64,000 nucleotides of DNA. Source: Simmondsia chinensis (taxonomy: Eukaryota > Streptophyta > Magnoliopsida > Caryophyllales > Simmondsiaceae). The stretch spans positions 3,970,501 to 4,034,500 of the forward strand of contig JAGTTD010000001.1 in NCBI GenBank assembly GCA_018398585.1, given 5' to 3'. The notes beneath the pieces were generated by a model, which saw nothing but the letters and a program-made list of their open reading frames with translations, was not told where the DNA came from and did not search any database. Positions 56,408 to 64,000 of the stretch are shown here, in pieces (the first letter of the stretch is position 1; each line of letters starts with the position of its first letter). Position numbers and translations under genes: made by a program.

Positions 56408-56415
56408 TCAGTAGG

Positions 56416-57334
56416 AATGGTAATGCAGCGAGTAGGGCCAATCCTTATATTTTTAAGATTTTAAGTAAATTTTTTAAATGGGAGCCTTTTATATATATTA
56501 AAAATTGTCTCTTAATAAACTACGACATCTAAAATTGGGGGGCCCCAAGTGGTTGTTTAAGCTGCTTGAAGTTATATCTGACCTTGGCAGCAGGATGGAT
56601 AAAGGAGGCAAATCTATCTTGTTATGTCCCTCAATATCCATAGCTTATGTTCGGTATTGCCTTCAACTTGTAGAAAGAAGTCCGATTTTAATTGGGCTTA
56701 TTTACCTTTAATCCAATAAATTTTTTGTGATTAAAATTACAGAAAAATAGGGTGCTTTAGGGACTGATATATTACAGTAAAAATAAAGCTGAAAACAGTG
56801 AGAGGGAGAAAAATCGCAGAGGAGAGAGACAGGTTGTGCAGAAACTTCTCTGGCCCTAATCGATGCACAAACATTCTCCGATTGGGATAAAATTTTAGTA
56901 CGTTTTTCTTGCCATATTGGTCTTCATATCTGACGGTGGGATCGTCATTTTGCCTCTCCAAAGTCAGTATTTCGCTCAAGCCTATTTCCTATACGAATTT
57001 GATGTTTTTCACCTTAGGGTGAGATTTTTGGGAGATTTGTCATTCCAAAAACTCTCTTGATGATGTGTATGCCTCTAGCTTGGCCTAGAGAAGATAAATT
57101 GGTGTACCCTCTTGTGATTTGGTGATAGTGGAAGAAGGAACCGTTTATTGACGGTCCCGTGGTTTTTTCCTTTCACATTGGAGGGGTTTTCTACGTAAAA
57201 ATTGTATGTCTCCTTTGTTTGTTTGTGGATTGATTTGTTTGATTATTGTTCCATTCTCGTTTGTGAATTGGTGGTGGTTTTGTAATTGCCTATTTGACTA
57301 AAATAAAGAGTGAAATAGATTATTTTCCCCAACA
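56416..57334. other. Intergenic, no gene seen
   Basis: Short frames in this stretch do not resemble known proteins and show no splice or promoter context. Confidence 0.4.
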
Positions 57335-57610
57335 GTTTAGAGTATAAAACTGATATTAGACCTTCACCTATTAATATAAGCTTTTGGGAAAGTTGGTTCC
57401 TTTGACATGGTATTAGAGTCTTGTCGATTAAGAGGTCACAAGTTTGAATCCCAATAATCCCCATTTTTAATATTATATTAATATAATTTAAGTGCAATGT
57501 ATGAGGCAAGTTGTGCAATATCCATGCTTTACGTAGGCGGCATATTAGAGAATAAAAGCAGTCCTGAGCTTTTACCAATCAGCTTCAGCTTTTTGATACA
57601 TGCAAATCTA
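57335..57610 (+). mobile_element. Second TRIM-like short LTR element
   Basis: An LTR-like block GTTTAGAGTATAAAACTG to CCTTTGACA (57335-57407) is followed by the primer-site relic TGGTATTAGAGTC and AGGTCACAAGTTTGAATCCC. A second block with ATTAGAGAATAAAAGCAG starts near 57546. Layout and sequence match the element at 9977-10210. No coding capacity. Confidence 0.55.
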
Positions 57611-57966
57611 ATTCCACATTGATAGGTTAGAGAATAGAATGCCAATTTATATACCAAAAGAGTTATTCCACCTATTACTAATTGGTTTTAGGATGGAAGC
57701 TCCTTTGATCTGTATCACTCTTATCTTACACTCAATTGTTTTCATTATATAATAGAAATGGTACAGTTTTTGCTAACCCATAGTACAATGGGCCTCTGAT
57801 AGATAACAAACAGTAACGTTATATTTGGGCCAGTCTGAGAAAAATGAACCGGGCCGAATATGATTTTTACCCGAACTGGGTCCAATTTATTCTTAAACTG
57901 CTAGCTCCTGTTACTTTACAAAAATATTCTATTTACACAGTTTAACAATTCAAATAAGCACTCGTT

Positions 57967-57968
<2 letters not shown>

Positions 57969-58015
<47 letters not shown>
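57969..58015. repeat. Poly(A) tract of 47 bases
   Basis: An uninterrupted A run between ordinary intergenic sequence. No LINE 3' UTR was recognised directly before it. It could be an unattached retroelement tail or simple slippage. Confidence 0.9.
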
Positions 58016-58017
<2 letters not shown>

Positions 58018-58139
58018 AATGTTATTACTGAATAATTATTTTTCACAAATTATGTAATGCATATTAAATCGTAAATTAAATATATCTTGTTTAGATATAA
58101 AGAGGCAGATCAATAGTAAACTTATTTGAAATTTTTTTT

Positions 58140-58830
58140 ATCTTAATATAAAGTTAAATGTGTTGCATTAAAACGTGTGAATATTTAATAAGTGATAAGT
58201 AGACAAATTTCAAAGTACTAAATAATAAACTCCCAAACACAAATCGAAAACCTATTTTAAAACAACAAGGTACCCAATTGTACATATTAAAACGTCTGAA
58301 TATCTAAGTGATAAGTACACGAATTTCAAAGTACTAAATAATAAACTACCAAACACATTTGTAACGCATTTTTTCCTCCAAAAACGCTTGAAAACCCATT
58401 TTAAAACATCAAGGTACCGATTGTACATATTAAAACATCTGAATATCTAAGTGATAAAAAGACAAATTTCAAAGTTCTAAATAATAATCTTCCAGACACA
58501 ATCGTCACATTTGTAATGCATTTTTTCTCCAAAAAACGCGCAATAACCCATTTTAAAGCATCAAGATACTCGATTGTACATATTAAAAAGTTTGAATATC
58601 TAAGTGATAAATACACAAATTTTAAAGTACGAAATAATAATCTCCCAAACATAAATAACTCCAAAGTGTCACATTTATAATGGATTTTTTTCTCCCAAAA
58701 ATGCCCAAAAACCCATTTTAAAATATCAAGATATCCAATTGCACATATTAAAATGTCTGAATATCTAAGTAATAAATAGACAAATTTTCAAGTACTAAAT
58801 AATAATCTCCCAAACACATTTCTCATATGT
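58140..58830. repeat. Tandem repeat array, five units of about 110-165 bp
   Basis: Each unit contains CCCATTTTAAAACATCAAGG, then a GATTGTACATATTAAAA block, GAATATCTAAGTGATAA, ACAAATTTCAAAGTACTAAA and TAATAATCTCCCAAACACA, often with CATTTGTAATGCATTTTTT. Unit starts fall near 58150 (partial), 58254, 58395, 58549 and 58713. Divergence is moderate. The short minus-strand frame over it arises from the repeat and is not a gene. Confidence 0.8.
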
Positions 58831-59265
58831 GAAATCGAAATATTTCTTATTTGAAAAAAGCAAAGGTACGTAAAGTTCTTAATGTTTCTTCTCTGAAATT
58901 TTTTTTCTAAATCCGCGAGGTTGTTTATTATTGATCTGATTACACCGTATACAAATAAAAAGATTTTGCATTTAATTCCAACAAAGAAATAGAAACAATA
59001 AAGAATCATATAATCAAATGAGATATACACATAAATACATAATTTTATTATTGAAGGTAATTCATTAAGGAACTCTGATGTAATTTTTAGAGCTGACACA
59101 CTAGCACGAAGTATAATAATTAAGGTTTTCACATGTGAGTTTACTTCACTTAGCGTTAGTTTCGAGATGAATCTCCACCTGAATTTATATGTAGATCTCA
59201 TATACTCTTAGTGTTTTTCATTACCGTCTAAAAAATAATATACACACACGATGTTAAATTTTCAC
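58831..59265. other. Intergenic, no gene seen
   Basis: AT-rich DNA with no recognised feature. Confidence 0.4.
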
Positions 59266-59460
59266 CAGGCCTTTGGGCCTGAACCACAGAGTTGGAACTC
59301 ATGAGAGATCTATATATAAGCCCAAGTGGGGTTCCATCCTAAAATAAATTGGCAATAAGTGGCGTAACCCAGTAAAGCGTATAAATTGATTTCTTCATTC
59401 TCACAACTCTAATGTGGATTCTACTATATAGAGTCACACATGGAGTTCTCAACACACGAT
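59266..59460 (+). repeat. LTR-like or promoter-like dispersed repeat
   Basis: GGCCTTTGGGCCTGAACC, TATATATAAGCCCAAGTGGG, CAATAAGTGGCGTAACCC and CTCTAATGTGGATTCTACTA in this order resemble the promoter end of plant LTR-type repeats. No partner copy or target duplication was found, so it may be a solo LTR. Confidence 0.35.
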
Positions 59461-61182
59461 ATGCAATAAACGGAAAGTGTTATATATATATATATATATA
59501 TAAACTAGAAATAATAATAGTGTAACGCCTGAAAATGTTGAAAGGCTAAAGTTGCAAAGGGTGATGATGCATGCGAGTTGCTCACGAAGGGCATACATTG
59601 TTTTATTAATTAATTTTATGGCGAATAAGTCCAAAGTTAAGAGTTGGTCCTCAAAAGATACAAAATGCGAATAATTACTAGAAAAGAACATCGGATTGTA
59701 CAAAAGTTCGGTAAAAACTCTGGAAAAAAAAACAGCAAAAAGTAAAAGACACACAAATTAGAAATAGATGAAAAGCACCGGGTAGAGTTTCAAGCTAGCT
59801 ATTAGCCCGACTCAACATCACCATCAGGCTTTGGGCGTAAGGGACTTGGCCCTTAACCAAGGCATCACTGCTGTCATCTTTGATTAAGGGGCTTCAACGC
59901 TGTCATTTGCGGTTGGTCTACCTTTTGACACAATTGATACATCCCGCCACCTTTTTCGGCATGTACAGAAAGTCCATACGCCAAGCATTAATCCAAAAAG
60001 CTAACCGTTTCGATACTCCAAAACAATTTCTCCATGCACCATGACTCTTTTTCGATGATGATCATATTCCTCTTACACCATGGGACCCACACTCTCATAT
60101 AGAATAGAGTGATCCACATTGGCTTTTGAAATACAAATTATTTTATTTCAAGAATTTGTCACTTAGATATAGTAAATTTTGAGCATTTATTATTTAACTA
60201 TTTTGTTATTCAGATTTTCTAAGGCACATGACATATTAAGGAACATTTATTGCACTTTTATGTATTCAAATTTCACTAAATCATCCAAAATTAAAAAGAA
60301 AAAAATATTATTAATTTTGTATTGATTAATAAAATACAAGAATTTAGTGTAATTAATGTGAAAAATCCTTTTAATATATGTAGTAAAATATCACGAGTTT
60401 CAAAAATTATTTTAGTTAGATGTCCTAGAATTTATTAACATTTGTATCAATCTATTATTTGTTGAAAATTGGTGGATTTTTATTAAAAAATGTTGAAGTG
60501 GAATATAACTCTACATATTCGCTATTAAAATCTGCTAATTTTTAACTTGGAAATGTTGACAGACCCATGATTGGGCAATATTATCTTATTTAAAAATTAG
60601 TTTTATTTATTTATTTAATTTTTTTTTTTTTGGCAATCTATTAAATTTTTGCTAAAAACACTTATATATACTATCATAGTCATGTGTCACATTATCATTC
60701 TCTAGAATAAACTGCATATAATTGATAAATTTTTTTTATTTATAATTATTATAATACTTTGCACTGTTATAAGGTGGGCAACTGAGAAAGGTTTTGCTTT
60801 AGTAATAGAAGGCAAGTGAGAAAATAAAGTGTTGTTTTAGATCAAAAGGTTTCAATTCTCCATAAACATCTCTATGAGAAATTCTTGACTTAACTAGCTC
60901 TTGTGGTGTGTAAGTCGCCACATGGGCTGGAGTTATATATATATGTATGTATGTATGTTTTAAATCTAATATAAAATTTTGCATTAAAAAGTAACTTATG
61001 TAGGTCAATTCGTTATTATGTCAGGTAGATGTTGAATGTATTCAATTTGAATATTTAATTGTTTATTTAATAATGAGATAAAAAAATTATTAGATTTTAA
61101 AAATAATTAATTCATTGTTGCCTACGTTTATTATAGAAAATGCACTAATTAAATGATAATTTTTTCAATTTGTATTAAATAT
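59461..61182. other. Intergenic, no clear gene
   Basis: A TA microsatellite lies at 59481-59502. Between 59760 and 60125 the minus strand has less AT-rich text (for example CCATGGTGTAAGAGG) that may be decayed LINE coding sequence, but I could not assign it. Confidence 0.35.
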
Positions 61183-61186
61183 ATAA

Positions 61187-61215
61187 CTAGTGTTATTCCG
61201 TGCAATGCATGAAGG
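61187..61215 (-). mobile_element. Second Helitron-like 3' terminus
   Basis: The minus strand reads CATGCATTGCACGGAATAACA then CTAG and T, like the terminus at 10336-10365. The hairpin is partly decayed. The body would extend toward RTE-2. No 5' end found. Confidence 0.42.
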
Positions 61216-61369
61216 TGTTTGTATTTAAAGAAAATTAATTTTCTATATTATCATATTGCAATTATATTAAGTCTTCCTTTTTCTTCTTTTTTTTTTATTT
61301 TTTTGATCGTATTTACTTTGTAAGTTTTTAAGGAGTGGGAGCGTAGCAGAGATAAGGATAAGCGACATC

Positions 61370-61543
61370 AGGTTTTTGTCTTTTTTTTTTTTTTTTTTAT
61401 GATTGTAAAGCTAGGAGATGGGGGGAGGGGATAAACCCCTCAAATTCCTCAAAGAGGACCACAATTTGAGCTTTGTGGGATTCGATCCCGGGTCACTTCG
61501 TTGGCACCCAGCGATCACGACCACTAGGCTATGTCCCTAAGGG
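61370..61543 (-). mobile_element. tRNA-derived SINE inside RTE-2
   Basis: On the minus strand the head GGGACATAGCCTAGTGGTCG has an A-box-like TAGCCTAGTGG, and GGGATCGAATCCC is a B box. A GC-rich body and a long A tail (T run at 61382-61400 on the plus strand) follow. Target duplications are ATAAGCGACATC (61358-61369) and ACAAGCGACATC (61544-61555), 11 of 12 identical. It splits the RTE-2 reading frame. Confidence 0.88.
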
Positions 61544-62864
61544 ACAAGCGACATCCGTATCAGCAAGCCAAAACAGAAGCAAAGAAAGCAGTTAGAGAAG
61601 CACAATCAAGAGCCTATGAGGATTTCTACAAAAGGCTGGATATCAAGATGGGGGCTAGGGATATATATAAAATCGCCAAAGCGAGAGAACGAAAGACAAG
61701 GGACTTGGATCAAGTAAAGTGCGTAAAAGGGGAGGAAGGACAGGTGCTCATGGATGGGCTATAGATTCAAGCTAGGTGGAAAGCATCCTTTAACGATTTG
61801 CTCAATGATCAAGGGGAAACAGAGATATCCCTAGGTGATCTCCAAACATCGGGTGAGCACCAAAACGACTACGATTGCAAGAAAATTAGAGCCGACGAAG
61901 TCAAGGGAGCCCTGAAACATATGGGAATGGATAAATCAGTTGGTCCAGATGAAATACCCATAGAGGCATGGAAATGCCTCGGACAGAAGGGCATAAGTTA
62001 GCTTACTAAATTATTTAACCAAATTTTTATGGGGAAGAAGATGCCTGAAGAATGGAGGAAGAGCACATTGATCCCGATCTACAAGAACAAAGGCGACATC
62101 TAAAGTTGCGCCAATTATCGGTGCATCAAACTAATGTGTCGCACTTTGAAGTTGTAGAAGCGAGTCATAGAAAGGAGGATACGGCAACTGACAAAGGTGT
62201 CCGAGAACTAATTTGAATTTATGTCCGGGAGATCAACAATAGAAACCATCCACCTCCTAAGGCGGACGATAAAGCATTACAGGGAGAGACAAAAGGATCT
62301 CCACATGGTTTTCATTGATTTGGAGAAGGCATATGATAGAGTGACAAGAGAGGTTCTATGGAGGGTTTTGGATAGGAGAGGCATCCCCGTGCCGTATGTT
62401 CGGGCCATTAGAGATATGTACGAGGACACACAAACTAAAGTACGTAAAGTGGAAGGGGAGACGAACGCTTTCCTGATTATAGTCGGGGTACACCAAGGAT
62501 TTGCCTTGAGCCCCTTTCTGTTTATCCTGGTTATGGATGAGCTCATTAGGCACATCCAAGGTGACATGCCTTGGTGCATGCTTTTTGCAGATGACATAGT
62601 TTTGTTAGGGGAATCTCGAGTAGAGATAAATGAGAACCTAGAAATGTGGAGAAGGGCATTGGAATCGAAGGGCTTACGAATCAGTAGATCTAAGGCCGAG
62701 TATATGGAAATTAAGTTTGGCCCCTCCAATGCGCCTAGCACAAAAGAAGTCAAGATAGGTGCTGAGACCATACAGAGAAAGGAGAGTTTCAAATACTTGG
62801 GTTCCATGATACAGCAAAATGGCAAAGTTGACAAGGACGTCAATAACCAGATTAAAATAGGCTG
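61544..62864 (+). pseudogene. RTE-2 reverse transcriptase region
   Basis: Readable blocks are YQQAKTEAKKAVREAQSRAY, KARERKTRDLDQVKCVKG, VGPDEIPIEAWKC, PEEWRKSTLIPIYKNKGDI, MVFIDLEKAYDRVTREVLWR, VGVHQGFALSPFLFILVMDE and [13 protein letters not shown]. Stops lie near 61762, 61999, 62101, 62155 and 62209. Most stand at Trp or Gln positions and fit C-to-T change on one strand or the other. This copy shows what RTE-1 lost near 18010. Confidence 0.88.
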
Positions 62865-63359
62865 TAGAAGTGGAAGATGGCTTATGTGGTACTTTGCGAT
62901 AGAAAGTTCCTGCTAAAGCTAAAAGAAAAATACTATAAAACGATAGTGAGACCGGCAATGACGTATGGGGTGGAGTGTCGGCCAATGAAACAACATTATA
63001 CAGAGAAGTTGAAGGTGGTGAAGATGAGGATGCTGCAGTGGATGTGTGGACACACAAGGGAGGATAGGAGGAGGAACGATGTTATAAGAGGCAAATTCGG
63101 TGTAGCCTCGATCGAGGATAAATTAAGAGAGTATCGTTTGAATTGGTTTGGACATGTTAGGAGGAGAACAACCACTGCTCTAGTCAGGAGATGTGAGCAG
63201 CTCTATACTACACTAGGAAGGCGAGGGAGAGGCAGGCCAAAGAAGAGGTGGTTGGAGACGATCCGACAAGACCTCACCCACCTAAACCTATGGGAGGAGA
63301 TGACCTTAGATAGAGCTTGTTGGAGGGTTAGCATAGGGGTAGTCGATGTAGCGGCGTAG
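62865..63359 (+). pseudogene. RTE-2 C-terminal region
   Basis: After a frameshift near 62865 the frame reads MAYVVLCDRKFLLKLKEKYY, KTIVRPAMTYGVECRP, MLQWMCGHTREDRRRNDVIR, LREYRLNWFGHVRRR, then GRRGRGRPKKRWLETIRQDL and EEMTLDRACWRVSIGVVDVA. It has one copy of the GRGRPKK block, in contrast to two in RTE-1. The stop at 63359 is probably near the original end. Confidence 0.85.
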
Positions 63360-63730
63360 AGTAGCACTGCGTAATATGGCTAACATTAGTGCGACTTTGC
63401 GGTTTTGACCTCCTATTGTGCACTTACTTGCTTATATGTTACTTGCCTTTATTCGCTTGTAGTTGCCTGCTAATAAATTTTTGAATTTGGCTTAGTGGTG
63501 CTTGCTTTGTGCTATATCCCGCTCTTAAGTTTTGTGGCTCCATGCTTGTAGGCTGACTTGCTTCCATGACGTCATGCTACTCAGGTTGAAAGTTCTCGGA
63601 AACAGCCTCTCTTCAGGGAAGCACCTTGAAGGGGGAAGGTTGCGTACATCTACCCCCCCAAACCCTGCTTATGTGGGAGCTCGTGAGGCACTGAGACTGT
63701 TGTTGTTGTTGTATTTACTTTATAAGTTTT

Positions 63731-64000
63731 ATTTATACCATAAATATGTAAAATTTTGGTCCCAAAAAAAGTTTTAATATGTAAAACTTAAATTATATGT
63801 ATAAACATTAGTGTATAAAATAACAATTTTCATAGATCTTGAACTTTATAATTTTCACACATTGACCTTTGAGTGCATAGCGAAGAAATATGATTTCTCC
63901 CTTTTGACCATTTTTTTTAGTTTACGAAGTAAGATGGAGTATCGTACTTTTAATTATCTTTTATGTTCATGTGTTTATAAGTTGTGGTAGAGAGAGGACC
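63731..64000. other. Intergenic to window end, no gene seen
   Basis: Ordinary AT-rich DNA after the RTE-2 target duplication. Confidence 0.45.

Larger units (their letters stand above)
61329..63710 (+). mobile_element. 5'-truncated RTE LINE (RTE-2) carrying a SINE
   Basis: It starts within the region equal to RTE-1 position 17033 (KEWERSRDKDK) and ends with (TTG)n at 63697-63710. Flanks are GTATTTACTTTGTAAGTTTT (61309-61328) and GTATTTACTTTATAAGTTTT (63711-63730), 19 of 20 identical. Its RT retains the block that RTE-1 lacks. Stops and one frameshift disable it. Confidence 0.92.

Noticed and set aside
58401..58664. Repetitive minus-strand protein (GRLLFRTLKF twice)
   Set aside because: The repeat comes from the tandem DNA array, not from a repeat protein.

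Overview
The window is nuclear DNA of a flowering plant, most likely a eudicot. The species cannot be told from the sequence. Evidence for this is an intron-bearing host gene of a plant-specific family, AT-rich intergenic DNA, Ty1/copia, Ty3/gypsy chromovirus, RTE and L1 retroelements, plant-type SINE, TRIM and MITE sequences, and two copies of a plastid ndhB fragment. There are no operons, CRISPR arrays or bacterial signals. I found no convincing new biological system. The value of the window is a legible history of nested insertions and a segmental duplication.

Only one host gene is supported: an EDR4-like zinc-ribbon protein on the minus strand (21245-25581). Its five exons join in frame into about 866 codons. 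Everything else that codes is a decayed transposable element.

Layout. 1-3.6 kb: AT-rich DNA, a hAT-MITE relic and an L1 copy holding ORF1 and the 3' tail but no ORF2. 3.6-8.8 kb: a minus-strand Ty1/copia element. 9.0-9.6 kb: a Mutator-type MITE with 9-bp target duplications. 10.0 kb: a TRIM. 10.3-13.6 kb: AT-rich DNA with a Helitron-like terminus and two tandem-repeat fields. 14.0-14.2 kb: a 5'-truncated RTE LINE. 15.86-19.79 kb: a nearly full-length RTE LINE with an 18-bp target duplication. 21.2-25.6 kb: the EDR4-like gene.

26.5-53.4 kb: a tandem segmental duplication. Unit A (26471-47034) and unit B (48251-53419) derive from the same roughly 5-kb sequence, which includes an L1 3' end, a plastid ndhB fragment, a MITE and L1 remnants. 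Unit A then received two copia elements (26763-31431 plus strand, 32848-38050 minus strand), an RTE tail, and a chromovirus (38872-44447) inside that RTE tail. Unit B still shows the empty sites, so the order of events can be read directly.

53.4-64 kb: intergenic DNA with an inverted-repeat element, a hAT MITE with a perfect 8-bp target duplication, a second TRIM, a tandem array near 58.5 kb, another Helitron-like terminus, and a 5'-truncated RTE LINE (61329-63710) with a tRNA-derived SINE inside it.

Many premature stops in the retroelements fit C-to-T change at CG or CHG positions, as expected for long-methylated plant transposons.
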